Shown in pieces: positions 23,098 to 31,323 of a DNA stretch of 48,581 nt; position 1 is the first letter of the stretch; each line of letters begins with the position of its first letter. The stretch comes from CAYQMF01 sp964418595 (GTDB taxonomy: Bacteria; Planctomycetota; UBA1135; UBA2386). A program made the position numbers and the translations under genes. The notes under the pieces are model-generated. The model did no database searches. It saw only the letters and a list, made by a program, of their open reading frames with translations, and had not been told where the DNA came from. The stretch is taken from positions 1 to 48,581 of the forward strand of contig CAYQMF010000041.1 in NCBI GenBank assembly GCA_964418595.1, in the 5' to 3' direction.

Positions 23098-25119
23098 ATG
23101 CCTGCTCTCGGTCGCGCCGGTCTGCTCGCGTTCGTCATGCTCGTCGGCTGCGCCGTCCGGCCCGTCGAACTCGCGCATCCGGTCCGGTTCGAAGGTCGCA
23201 CCGCGCTGCCGGAGCAGCGCCTGCGCGCCGTCGTCGCCGCCGCTGTCGCCATGCATCCCGCCGACCCCACCGCGCTCGATTCCGCCGTGCTCGCGCTGCG
23301 GCTCGCGTACGCGCGCATCGGTCACTCCGACGCCCAGATCCGTGCCAGCGTCGAGCGCGACGGCGGGATCGTGTTCGCCATCTCGGAAGGTCGTGCGTGG
23401 ACCCTCGGCGCCCTGGCGGTGACCGGCAACCAAGCGGTGCCAACAGACGAACTGCTCGGGCTGTACGGGCGCGAACCGCTGCCCGACGGGCGCATCATCG
23501 ACGTGCCGTTCGAAGCCGGCGAGGCCTTCGACGCGCCGCGCCTCGACCGTTGGGCGGTCGCGATCCTGGCCCGCTACGTCGACACGGGCTACCTGGATGC
23601 GCGCATGGACCAGCCGCTGGTGGAGCGCGACGAGACGACCTCGTCGGTGCGGGTGACCATGCGTCTCGCAAAGGAAGGGGTCCGCTACCGCCTGGGCGGC
23701 TTTGCGATCCCCGACAGCCTCGGCGCGCTGCTCGGCGCCAGCTTGCCGGCGCCGCCGACCGCCGAGTTCTGCACCCGCGGCCTGGCAGAGGGCTACGCGG
23801 CGCAGGTCGTGCGCGCCCTCCGCAAGGCAGGCCACCCGCAGCCGCAACTGCGCGTGGGCGTGACGCGCGATGAAAAGGCCGGCGCAGCGACCTTCTCGCT
23901 CACCGTCGAGCCGGGTAGCGCAAAGACGGTCGAGACGATCACGGTGCGCGGCAACCGGCGGGTGCCGACGCAGGCCATCCTCGATCGATTGCCGCTGCGG
24001 CCCGGCCAGCGCTTCGACGGTGACGCCGAACGGCAGGGCCTCGCGTCGATCGCGTCGACCGGCGAGTTCGCCCAGGTGCAGGTCGAGTACGAGGACGTCG
24101 AACCCGATGCGATCCGCCTCGTCGTCGACGCCGTCGAGACGACGGGGCCGGTGGTGCGCGGAGCACACTCGTATCACCCCTGGCAACATCTGGGCTACGG
24201 CCTGGTGATCGAGGGGCGCGACCTGTTCGGCGAACGCCACGACCTCCTCGCCACGACACGCGTCAGCGACCGCGGCTACGGCTTCGGCCTGCGCTACCTG
24301 CGGAGCGGACTGTTCGACGAAGCGACCTCGCTCGTGGTCGGCGGCGACTTCTTCTACAACGAGCGTCCGGCGTTCACCGACCGTGGCGCTGGCGGCACGG
24401 TCGATCTGCGCCGTTACGTGTCCCCGGGGATCACGATCGGCCTCGGCTACGCGGCGCTCGAGCACTTCGCCACCACGTTCGATGCGCGCGGCACGACCGA
24501 CATCGGCCGCGACTACACGGAGGGGCGCGTCGCCCTCGACATCACCCACGACCTGCGCGACAGCACGCTCCTGACCACGCGCGGACAGCGGGCCTTCGCT
24601 CGCCTCGAGCGCGTCGACGACGCGCTCGGCGCCGACGTCGAGTTCACGCGCCTGCGCGTCGGCGCCGGCGTGTGGGTGCCGCTCGCCGAGGATCTCACCT
24701 GGTCGCTGGACGGCGAGTCGGGCTTGCTCTGGCCGGGTGAAGGCTCCCGCCGCGTGCCGATCCCCGAGCGATTCTTCCTCGGCGGTCACGACACGGTGCG
24801 TTCGTTTCGCGAGAGCCGGCTCGGCCCGCGCGACGGCACGGGGGCGCTGCGCGGCGGCGAGTTCCGCAACTTCGCGCGCACGGAGCTGGCGTTGCGCGTC
24901 GGGGGTCCGGTGCAGGTCGTCGCGTTCGCCGACGCGGGCAACCTCGGCACCGATGCCGGCGACTGGAACCTCGCGCACATGCGCTGGGCGCTCGGCGGCG
25001 GCATCCGCCTGAACGGTCCAGACCTCACGCCGATCTCCGTGACCGCGGCCTTCAACCCCGACCGAAACCCCGGCGAAGACGAGTGGGTCGTCGACCTCGC
25101 GGCTGGAGTGTTCTTCTGA
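23098..25119 (+). CDS. Second lipidated Omp85 (TamA/BamA-like) outer-membrane protein
   Basis: A 673-residue protein with a lipoprotein signal and lipobox (LVGC, Cys18), POTRA domains (e.g. LGALAVTGNQAVPTDELLGLYG and ETITVRGNRRVPTQAILDRLPLRPGQRFDGD) and a C-terminal beta barrel from about residue 360, ending in Phe-Phe. The barrel has the Omp85 lid motif region (FFLGGHDTVRSFRESRLGP), and the closing PDRNPGEDEWVV parallels PDRRPGEESWVL in the tamB-linked paralogue. It probably inserts proteins into, or exports them across, the outer membrane. It stands alone, without a TamB or Bam lipoprotein neighbour, so TamL-like, BamA-like and specialised exporter roles all remain open. Confidence 0.82.
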   Translation: MPALGRAGLLAFVMLVGCAVRPVELAHPVRFEGRTALPEQRLRAVVAAAVAMHPADPTALDSAVLALRLAYARIGHSDAQIRASVERDGGIVFAISEGRAWTLGALAVTGNQAVPTDELLGLYGREPLPDGRIIDVPFEAGEAFDAPRLDRWAVAILARYVDTGYLDARMDQPLVERDETTSSVRVTMRLAKEGVRYRLGGFAIPDSLGALLGASLPAPPTAEFCTRGLAEGYAAQVVRALRKAGHPQPQLRVGVTRDEKAGAATFSLTVEPGSAKTVETITVRGNRRVPTQAILDRLPLRPGQRFDGDAERQGLASIASTGEFAQVQVEYEDVEPDAIRLVVDAVETTGPVVRGAHSYHPWQHLGYGLVIEGRDLFGERHDLLATTRVSDRGYGFGLRYLRSGLFDEATSLVVGGDFFYNERPAFTDRGAGGTVDLRRYVSPGITIGLGYAALEHFATTFDARGTTDIGRDYTEGRVALDITHDLRDSTLLTTRGQRAFARLERVDDALGADVEFTRLRVGAGVWVPLAEDLTWSLDGESGLLWPGEGSRRVPIPERFFLGGHDTVRSFRESRLGPRDGTGALRGGEFRNFARTELALRVGGPVQVVAFADAGNLGTDAGDWNLAHMRWALGGGIRLNGPDLTPISVTAAFNPDRNPGEDEWVVDLAAGVFF

Positions 25120-25134
25120 TCCAGGCCGGGAAGA

Positions 25135-25575
25135 TCAGCGCGCGTGCACGACGAGCACGCTGCACGGCGCAGCGCGCACCACTCGCTCTGCCTGGCTGCC
25201 GAGGAGGGCGTGCTTGATGCCCTTGTAGCCGTGCGTCGCGACGACGAGAAGGTCAGCCTTCTCGTCGGTCGCGGCTGCTGCGAGCTCCGCCCACGGCGTC
25301 CCTTCGCGGATGAGCTTGCGGCACTTGACTCCCGCCGGCACCGCCTCCGCCAAGAGCTTGTCCATGCGTGTGTTGGCTGCGCTGCGAACCTCCTTCTCGA
25401 ACTCGGCGATGGGCAGGGGTCCGAGGCCGTAGGTGCCCGCGTACCAGCTGTTCTCGATGACATGGACCAGGATCGCCTCCGCCTTGTGGTGACCCGCGAG
25501 GGCGAGCCCCTGGTCGACGGCGCGCCGCGCCAGGTCGGAGAAGTCGGTCGCGATCAGGATTCGCTTGAAGGTCAT
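25135..25575 (-). CDS. Universal stress protein (UspA family)
   Basis: A 146-residue single Usp domain: N-terminal strand FKRILIATDFSDLARRAV with the conserved Asp, and the C-terminal nucleotide-binding pattern (A/G)x2Gx9GS in ATHGYKGIKHALLGSQAE, ending in CSVLVVHAR. The binding residues suggest an ATP-binding member. It is one of three usp genes around the cbb3 oxidase cluster, a grouping often seen in low-oxygen regulons. It is convergent with the Omp85 gene at a 15-bp spacer. The start is the ATG at 25575; no clear promoter was found in the 66 bp separating it from the ECF gene upstream, so the two may be co-transcribed. Confidence 0.92.
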   Translation of the reverse strand: MTFKRILIATDFSDLARRAVDQGLALAGHHKAEAILVHVIENSWYAGTYGLGPLPIAEFEKEVRSAANTRMDKLLAEAVPAGVKCRKLIREGTPWAELAAAATDEKADLLVVATHGYKGIKHALLGSQAERVVRAAPCSVLVVHAR

Positions 25576-25641
25576 GAGCTGCGTCCGTGGAGGGTTGCGA
25601 CAGTCGAGGTTGGCGTACGTGGCAGCTGCGCGCAAGGATCT

Positions 25642-26289
25642 CTACGCGCAGGGCGCGTAGTGGCGTGCGAGCGAGCGGACGTGTGCAGGATCCAGATGCG
25701 ACGCGATCGCGCCGAAGACCTGTTGCCGCGCCCGCCGGATCCGGATGGCCACCGTGCCCTTGGGCAGGCCCAGTTCGCGGGAGGCCTCCGTGTAGGGACG
25801 TTGCTCCTGCACGCACATGCGGAACACCGGGCCATAGAGCCCCGGCAGCGCCGAGACGGCCGCCGCGAGCACGGCATCGAGTTCAGCAGCGTCGACCGCG
25901 GTGTCGTGAGTGCAGGCGATGTGATCGAGCGGATCGTCGTCGGTGTCGTGCACGCTGGAGGCGCAGGCTCCGACCCGCGCCGCGCGGCGCATGCCGCGGA
26001 GGGCCGTGAGCGCGTGGTTGCGCGTCACGCCCAGCAGCCAGGCCCGGAAGTTCGTGCCGGGCTGGTAGCGATCGCGCTTGAGCCAGACCTTCTCGATCGC
26101 CTCGTGGGCGATGTCGGCCGCGAGCCCCGGATCGCGCAGGATCGACTGCGCCACGCGCCGCAGCTCACGTCCGTAGCGGGCGTCGAGGACGGCGAGGGCA
26201 TGCTCCGCGTCGCCGGCGCAGATCATGGCCATCAGATCGTCGTCGGCGCGATCGTCGAGAGTCGGGAGGGCGCAGGGCGCAGCGTTCAT
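25642..26289 (-). CDS. ECF-type RNA polymerase sigma factor
   Basis: A 215-residue sigma factor. Region 2 lies at about residues 20-95 (LMAMICAGDAEHALAVLDARYG, DIAHEAIEKVWLKRDRYQPG, FRAWLLGVTRNHALTALR). An acidic linker with Cys and His residues follows (CASSVHDTDDDPLDHIACTHD), then region 4 at about 150-200 (LPGLYGPVFRMCVQEQRPYTEASRELGLPKG, recognition helix TVAIRIRRARQQVF). The Cys/His linker could respond to redox or metals, but that is speculation. No anti-sigma gene is adjacent. The ATG at 26289 gives a normal N-terminus; longer in-frame starts add a non-conserved Ala/Arg-rich tail. It lies between usp and the end of the cco operon on the same strand. Confidence 0.88.
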   Translation of the reverse strand: MNAAPCALPTLDDRADDDLMAMICAGDAEHALAVLDARYGRELRRVAQSILRDPGLAADIAHEAIEKVWLKRDRYQPGTNFRAWLLGVTRNHALTALRGMRRAARVGACASSVHDTDDDPLDHIACTHDTAVDAAELDAVLAAAVSALPGLYGPVFRMCVQEQRPYTEASRELGLPKGTVAIRIRRARQQVFGAIASHLDPAHVRSLARHYAPCA

Positions 26290-26341
26290 GACAGCGTGAG
26301 AACAAGCCGCGTGCCGGGCTGCCTGGACGCCCCACGGTCGA

Positions 26342-26355
26342 ATCGGATCTCCGAT
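26342..26355. promoter_or_regulatory. Perfect hairpin or palindrome upstream of ECF gene
   Basis: ATCGGA-TC-TCCGAT lies 53 bp before the ECF start. It could be an operator or an element in the leader. There is no experimental parallel that I can name. Confidence 0.3.
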
Positions 26356-26437
26356 GCAACCCATGGTCCCGACGCCGTTTGCTGCACGTACGGAATCCGC
26401 GTCCTCCCGGGCTGGGGACGCGGCACGCCGGGCCGGG

Positions 26438-26482
26438 CTCGCAGACATGCGAGTTGTCGACTCTCACATCTGCGAGCAGATG
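26438..26482 (-). terminator. Competing hairpins after the cco operon
   Basis: The hairpin CATCTGC-N2-GCAGATG (26467-26482) follows the last cco gene by about 10 nt on the minus strand. A second hairpin CTCGCA-N4-TGCGAG (26438-26453) and an alternative pairing CTCGCAGA/TCTGCGAG (26438-26445 with 26469-26476) are mutually exclusive with it. This could be a terminator or an attenuator. No T tract. Confidence 0.45.
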
Positions 26483-26492
26483 GGAAGCTGGA

Positions 26493-26621
26493 TCAAGGCG
26501 ACACGGGCACCGGCTGGTTGCGCAGCGCGATGACGAGCATCGCGACGTTGGCGGTCACGAAAACTCCAATGGCGACAACGACCAGCAGCCACGGACGTTT
26601 GCGAAGCGGGTTCGAGTTCAT
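26493..26621 (-). CDS. Mini CcoH/FixH-like single-helix protein
   Basis: A 42-residue protein consisting of a basic N-terminus (NSNPLRKRP), one membrane helix (WLLVVVAIGVFVTANVAMLVIAL) and a short tail. The helix and position resemble the N-terminal anchor of CcoH/FixH, the cbb3 assembly factor that normally follows ccoG, but the usual periplasmic domain of about 110 residues is missing. It overlaps the ccoG stop by ATGA (26618-26621), so it is translated as part of the operon. It may be a truncated or minimal assembly factor. Confidence 0.6.
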   Translation of the reverse strand: MNSNPLRKRPWLLVVVAIGVFVTANVAMLVIALRNQPVPVSP

Positions 26622-28018
26622 CGTGATTCGGGGCCGAGGAGTTCGATCTCGAGCGTGGTCGACGTGCCGCCTGCGGCCACGCCTACGGCGACGCGCCGTC
26701 CGGCGACGAACGAGGTCCGGGGCAGACGGACGAAGAGGGGCACGTGCTGGTCGCCGAACGACGGCACGACGACGCTGCGGATCGGCACCGTCCACGTGAC
26801 GTCGGCCTGCTCGACCGGAGCGAGGGTGAGCGTCATGGACTCAGCGCTCTTGTTCACGAAGTGCAGGCTGAGCGGGTTGACCAACGCCTCACCCTCGAGC
26901 GAATACGGCGCCCCCTGCAGCCGCGACAGCTTTGCCTCGAACTCCGTCCGGCTGGACGCCGCGAACGCGAACACCGTGACGCCTACCACCAGGAGCCCGG
27001 CGTAGAGCCAGAGCCGCGGACGCCACAGACGACGCTGCCCCTCCTCGAAGCCCCGCTCGCTGTCGTAGCGCACGAGACCACGCGGCTGACCCACCTTGTC
27101 CATCACCTCGTCGCAGGCGTCGACGCAGTTCGCACAGCCCACGCACTCGAGCTGGGTGCCGTTGCGGATGTCGATGCCCGTGGGGCACACGGCCACGCAG
27201 CGAAAGCAGTCGATGCAGTCCCCGCGTTGCGCCGCGTCGTGCCGCCCACGCGGCTCGCCACGCTTGCGGTCGTAGCCGACGTTGACCGTGTCGCGGTCGT
27301 ACAGCACCCCCTGCAGGCGACCGTACGGACAGATCACGATGCACAGCTGCTCGCGGAACCAGGCGAAGTTGAAGTACACGATCAGCGTGAGGATCGTGAC
27401 GAACCAGAACGCGGTGGGGTGCGCCCCAGGCGGCCCCGTGATCGCGGCGAGCACTTCGCGCGCCGGCATGAAGTAGCCGAGCATCGTGTGCGCGAGCACG
27501 AACGCGATCGCCATCCAGATCGCGTACTTGACGACCCGGCGCAGGACGAGCCCCGCGGTCCACGCGACCTTGGCGGCGCGCTTCCGCTGCGCAGCGCTGC
27601 CCTCGAGCCAGCGTTCCACGCGGCGGAACACGCCCTCGAGGAACACCGTGTGCGGGCAGGCATAGCCGCACCACACGCGGCCCCACAGCGCGCTGAACAC
27701 GATCAGGGTGAAGCCGATGCCGGACAGCGGAAAGAACGCGAGCCAGAAGTCCTGGGCGTTGAACGTGTGTCCGAAGAGGAAGAACTGCCGCCGCGCGATG
27801 TCGACGAGGACCGCCGGCCGTCCGCCCACCGTGAGCCACGGCAGCGCGAGATACACGGCGATCAAGATCGCCCACAGCAGCTTCTTGCGCGTCTGGTGCC
27901 GCCCCCGCACGTCGGCCGTGAGGATCTTGATGCGCGACCCATCGGTGTCGATGCAGGACAGGCTGTCGAGATCGGGGCGCCGCGGCGCACTCGGCGGAGT
28001 CTGCACAGTCGTCGCCAC
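26618..28018 (-). CDS. ccoG: cbb3 oxidase accessory ferredoxin-type protein CcoG
   Basis: A 466-residue membrane iron-sulfur protein. Hydrophobic helices at about residues 45-65, 90-115, 165-185 and 205-225 surround the loops WCGYACPHTVF and CIVICPYGRLQ. Two 4Fe-4S motifs follow: CIDCFRCVAVCPTGID and CVGCANCVDACDEV. Near residue 325 comes another helix and then an immunoglobulin-like FixG C-terminal domain (LVNPLSLHFVNKSAESMTL...). CcoG is a cupric reductase needed for copper delivery to cbb3 oxidase. The gene starts 3 bp after ccoP, and its stop overlaps the next start. Confidence 0.95.
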   Translation of the reverse strand: MATTVQTPPSAPRRPDLDSLSCIDTDGSRIKILTADVRGRHQTRKKLLWAILIAVYLALPWLTVGGRPAVLVDIARRQFFLFGHTFNAQDFWLAFFPLSGIGFTLIVFSALWGRVWCGYACPHTVFLEGVFRRVERWLEGSAAQRKRAAKVAWTAGLVLRRVVKYAIWMAIAFVLAHTMLGYFMPAREVLAAITGPPGAHPTAFWFVTILTLIVYFNFAWFREQLCIVICPYGRLQGVLYDRDTVNVGYDRKRGEPRGRHDAAQRGDCIDCFRCVAVCPTGIDIRNGTQLECVGCANCVDACDEVMDKVGQPRGLVRYDSERGFEEGQRRLWRPRLWLYAGLLVVGVTVFAFAASSRTEFEAKLSRLQGAPYSLEGEALVNPLSLHFVNKSAESMTLTLAPVEQADVTWTVPIRSVVVPSFGDQHVPLFVRLPRTSFVAGRRVAVGVAAGGTSTTLEIELLGPESR

Positions 28019-28021
28019 GGC

Positions 28022-28591
28022 TCAGTCGCGGGCTTGGCCCTCCGGGGCCTTGCCGTCCGTCGCGTTGGTGTTGCGCAACGTCAACACGTACGCGGCGACC
28101 TGTTGGCACTTGGTCGTGCCGATCACGCTGCCCCACGCGAGCATGCCCTTCTCGACGACGCCCTTCACGATCAGCCCGTGGATCTCGGTAGGCCGGCCAC
28201 CGTGCAGCCAGTACTTGTCGGTGAGGTTGGGGCCGATCAGACCGCCACCGTCGGGCCGGTGGCAGGCGACGCAGTACGTCGTGAACGTCTCCTTGCCGGC
28301 GGCGACCACGGCTGGGTCCTTCGCCATCGCCTCGAGCGAATCGTCGCTGACGGCGGCGAGGGCCTCACGGGCCTCACGGTCGGCCTTCTCCTGCGCGTAC
28401 ACCGCCATGTCGGCCCGGAACGCGTCGAGCGCCGACGGGCCCGTGCGCAACACGTGGTAGTGCAGCCAGTACACCAACGAGAAGATGCACGCGAGGTAGA
28501 GCGACCACAGCCACCAGTTCGGCAGACGGTTGTCGAACTCCTGGATGCCGTCGAAGGTGTGCGCGCGAAGGCTGTCGTCGGGTGTGCTCAT
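28022..28591 (-). CDS. ccoP: cbb3 cytochrome c oxidase subunit CcoP, monoheme form
   Basis: A 189-residue subunit. The N-terminus HTFDGIQEFDNRLPNWWLW and the following membrane helix (about residues 28-47) are typical CcoP. A single class I cytochrome c domain follows, with heme motif CVACH (Cys107, Cys110, His111), and GPNLTDKYWLHGG and GMLAWG holding the distal Met region. Canonical CcoP is about 300 residues with two hemes, so one heme domain is absent; by sequence the retained one resembles the second. The start ATG overlaps the ccoQ stop (ATGA), with GGAG just upstream. Confidence 0.93.
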   Translation of the reverse strand: MSTPDDSLRAHTFDGIQEFDNRLPNWWLWSLYLACIFSLVYWLHYHVLRTGPSALDAFRADMAVYAQEKADREAREALAAVSDDSLEAMAKDPAVVAAGKETFTTYCVACHRPDGGGLIGPNLTDKYWLHGGRPTEIHGLIVKGVVEKGMLAWGSVIGTTKCQQVAAYVLTLRNTNATDGKAPEGQARD

Positions 28592-28770
28592 GGAGTCTCC
28601 TCGCTCGCCACGGCGTCCTCGATCGGCAGCATCGCCATGTGGGCGAAGTGTGCGCTGCGCCGGCGCGACGCGATCCAGGCGAGCACACCCAGGAAGACCA
28701 GGACGAAGAACAGCAGCCCACCGATCGCCAGCAGGTTCGCGGGGTTGCCGGAGAACAGGTCACGGAACAT
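28588..28770 (-). CDS. ccoQ: cbb3 oxidase subunit CcoQ/FixQ-like
   Basis: A 60-residue single-helix membrane protein: a short N-terminus, a helix at about residues 12-33 (LLAIGGLLFFVLVFLGVLAWIA) followed by SRRR, and a hydrophilic tail ending ASEETP. Size, topology and position between ccoNO and ccoP match CcoQ, which stabilises the oxidase. GAGG lies about 7 nt before the ATG. It starts 9 bp after the ccoNO stop and overlaps ccoP by ATGA. Confidence 0.85.
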   Translation of the reverse strand: MFRDLFSGNPANLLAIGGLLFFVLVFLGVLAWIASRRRSAHFAHMAMLPIEDAVASEETP

Positions 28771-28779
28771 GGATGCGCC

Positions 28780-31119
28780 TCACTTGCTCGCCGCCGCAGC
28801 GGGGATCTCGTTCTTGCCGAGCCGCAACAGATACGCGGTCAGGGCGATGATCTCGCGGTCGCTGGTGACCGTGACCTGGCGGTCGGCGAGGTACTTCACC
28901 AGTTCACCCGCCTGGGCGAGGTAGCTGGCCTTGGCGTCGCGCACTTCCGCGTCGGTGTACGGCACGCCCAGTGCCTTCATCGCGCGCAGCTTGTTGCCCA
29001 CCGCGTCCACGTCCACGGCGTCGGTGATGATCCAGGGGTAGGCGGGCATGTTGGACCCCGGCGACGTCGAGCGCGGGTCGCGCAGGTGCCGGTAGTGCCA
29101 GAGCGCATCCCAGCCCTTGGTGCCCACGCGCGCGAGGTCGGGCCCGACGCGGCGGCTGCCCCACTGGAACGGCCGATCCCACATCGACTCCTCGATGCGA
29201 CTCGGGGCGCCGTAGCGCAGGTACTCGTCGCGGAACGGCCGGACCATCTGCGAGTGGCACACGTAGCAGCCTTCGCGCACGTAGATGTCGCGGCCCGCGA
29301 GTTCGAGTGCTGTGTACGGGCGCACGGCCATCCGCCCGTCGGCGGTGAGCGGCACTTCCTTCTGCACGACGATCCCCGGGACCAGCTCGACGATGCCGCC
29401 CACCGCCACGGCCAGCACCATGAGGAGCGTGAAGGCCAACGGCCGGCGCTCGATCAGATCGTGCCACGCGAAGCGCCCGCCAGCGCTCGCGTGCGCGAGG
29501 TAGAACGCGGCAGCGATCACCACGGCGAGCAGAAAGACCACCCCGACGACTGCGAGCCCGAGGTTGTGGCCGCCGAGCAGAAGGACCGCGATCATGCCGA
29601 GCCCCGAGATCACGAATGGCACGCCGAAGACCAGCGACGAGGTCGACGGCTGCCCCGCGGGCTCCCGCACGAGCCGCGCGACGTCGACGGTCACGTCGGT
29701 GACGCGGCCCGCGCGCGCGGTGCGGACGAGGTTGTAGACCATCAGCACCCAGCCGACGATGAACATCGAACCGCCGACGGCGCGCATGGCGTAGAGCCAG
29801 TTGACCTTCTCGATGACCGCCGCCCAGTCCGTGTAGAGGAGCGTGCCTTCGGTCGTCTCCGCCCGCCACATGAGGCCGTGCGTGATCCCGCTGATCCACA
29901 TCGCGACGACGTAGAGCACGATGCCGAACGTGCCGATCCAGAAGTGGAGGTCGGCGAGCCGCGTCGACCAGAGCTTGGTGCCGAACAGCCGCGGGACGAG
30001 GTAATAGAACATCCCGGCGGCCATGAAGCCGTTCCAGCCGAGCGCGCCGCTGTGCACGTGACCGACGATCCAGTCGGTGAAGTGGCCGAGCGCGTTCACG
30101 CTCTTGATCGAGAGCAGGGGGCCCTCGAACGTCGCCATGCCGTAGAACGTCACCGCGGCGACGAAGAACTTGAGCACCGGATCGGTGCGCACCTTGTGCC
30201 ACGCACCGCGCAGGGTGAGCAGCCCATTGAGCATCCCGCCCCACGACGGTGCCCACAGCATCAGGCTGAAGAGCATCCCGACCGACTGCGCCCACTCCGG
30301 CAACGCCGAGTAGAGCAGGTGGTGCGGCCCCGCCCAGATGTAGAGGAAGATCAACGACCAGAAGTGGACGATCGAGAGCCGGTACGAGTACACCGGCCGA
30401 TCCGCAGCCTTCGGGACGAAGTAGTACATGATCCCGAGGATCGGCGTGGTGAGGAAGAACGCGACCGCGTTGTGCCCGTACCACCACTGCGTGAGCGCGT
30501 CCTGCGCACCCGCGAACAGGCCGTAGCTCTTCGTCCCGGAGACCGGCAAGGCCAGGTTGTTGACGATGTAGAGGAGGGCGATGGTGACGATCGTCGAGAG
30601 GTAGAACCAGATGGCGACGTAGAGGTTCTTCTCGTTGCGGATCGCCAGCGTCCAGAAGTAGTTGACGGCGAACACGACCCACACGAGCACGACGGCGATG
30701 TCGAGGAACCACTCGAGTTCCGCGTACTCCTTGGACTGCGTGATCCCCAGCGGCAGCGTGATGGCCGCGCCGAGGATGATCGCCTGCCAGCCCCACAGGT
30801 GCAGCCGCGACAACAGGTCGGACGCCATCCGGGTCTTCAGCAGCCGCTGCGAGCTGTAGTAGATGCCGGCGAACATCATGTTGCCGACCAGCGCGAAGAT
30901 CACCGCGTTGGTGTGCAGCGGCCGGATGCGCGAGTAGGTCAGCCAGGACAGGTCGAAGTTCAGCGCCGGCGCGACGAGCTGCAGGGCGGCGAGCAGCCCC
31001 ACCAGCATCCCCACGAGACCCCACACCACCGACGCGAACACGAAGCCGCGCGTCACGCCGTCGTCGTAGGTGATGCGCACCGTCTCAGTGGGGCGGGAGG
31101 TCGAGCCTGCGGAATCCAT
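28780..31119 (-). CDS. ccoNO: Fused cbb3 cytochrome c oxidase subunits I and II (CcoNO)
   Basis: A 779-residue fusion of the catalytic and monoheme subunits. The CcoN part (about residues 1-480, 12 helices) shows the heme and copper ligands: RPLHTNAVIF (low-spin heme His), QWWYGHNAVAFFLT (CuB His), WAGPHHLLYSALPEW (His pair) and GHVHSGALGWNG (heme His). SYRLSIVHFWSL contains the helix carrying the family's cross-linked Tyr. A linker and two or more helices lead to the CcoO part (about 560-779) with heme c motif CYVCH (Cys618, Cys621, His622) in GRDIYVREGCYVCHSQMVRP. The fusion is known in some lineages, notably Bacteroidetes. It reduces oxygen with high affinity and pumps protons. Confidence 0.96.
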   Translation of the reverse strand: MDSAGSTSRPTETVRITYDDGVTRGFVFASVVWGLVGMLVGLLAALQLVAPALNFDLSWLTYSRIRPLHTNAVIFALVGNMMFAGIYYSSQRLLKTRMASDLLSRLHLWGWQAIILGAAITLPLGITQSKEYAELEWFLDIAVVLVWVVFAVNYFWTLAIRNEKNLYVAIWFYLSTIVTIALLYIVNNLALPVSGTKSYGLFAGAQDALTQWWYGHNAVAFFLTTPILGIMYYFVPKAADRPVYSYRLSIVHFWSLIFLYIWAGPHHLLYSALPEWAQSVGMLFSLMLWAPSWGGMLNGLLTLRGAWHKVRTDPVLKFFVAAVTFYGMATFEGPLLSIKSVNALGHFTDWIVGHVHSGALGWNGFMAAGMFYYLVPRLFGTKLWSTRLADLHFWIGTFGIVLYVVAMWISGITHGLMWRAETTEGTLLYTDWAAVIEKVNWLYAMRAVGGSMFIVGWVLMVYNLVRTARAGRVTDVTVDVARLVREPAGQPSTSSLVFGVPFVISGLGMIAVLLLGGHNLGLAVVGVVFLLAVVIAAAFYLAHASAGGRFAWHDLIERRPLAFTLLMVLAVAVGGIVELVPGIVVQKEVPLTADGRMAVRPYTALELAGRDIYVREGCYVCHSQMVRPFRDEYLRYGAPSRIEESMWDRPFQWGSRRVGPDLARVGTKGWDALWHYRHLRDPRSTSPGSNMPAYPWIITDAVDVDAVGNKLRAMKALGVPYTDAEVRDAKASYLAQAGELVKYLADRQVTVTSDREIIALTAYLLRLGKNEIPAAAASK

Positions 31120-31158
31120 CGCGGCAACAACCCCACCCTCCGGCCAACGCTTTCGTCT

Positions 31159-31323
31159 TCATCCTCGCCGCTCTTGTGGCGCGTCGCCGTCGTCGTCCAG
31201 GGGCAGGAGCGACAGCCGGTCCGCGTGCTCGTGGTCGCCCTGCCGCGTCGAGTACAGGAACATCGCGACACCGCCGGCGGCGAGGAGCAGGCTGCAGAGG
31301 ACCAGCAGGGGAACGACCGTCAT
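31159..31323 (-). CDS. ccoS: cbb3 oxidase maturation protein CcoS
   Basis: A 54-residue protein with one membrane helix (VPLLVLCSLLLAAGGVAMFLY), then an acidic tail (LPLDDDGDAPQE). CcoS is a small protein needed to insert cofactors into cbb3 oxidase and is normally encoded directly after ccoI. Here its ATG overlaps the ccoI stop (ATGA, 31320-31323), which fixes the start. Confidence 0.88.
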   Translation of the reverse strand: MTVVPLLVLCSLLLAAGGVAMFLYSTRQGDHEHADRLSLLPLDDDGDAPQERRG

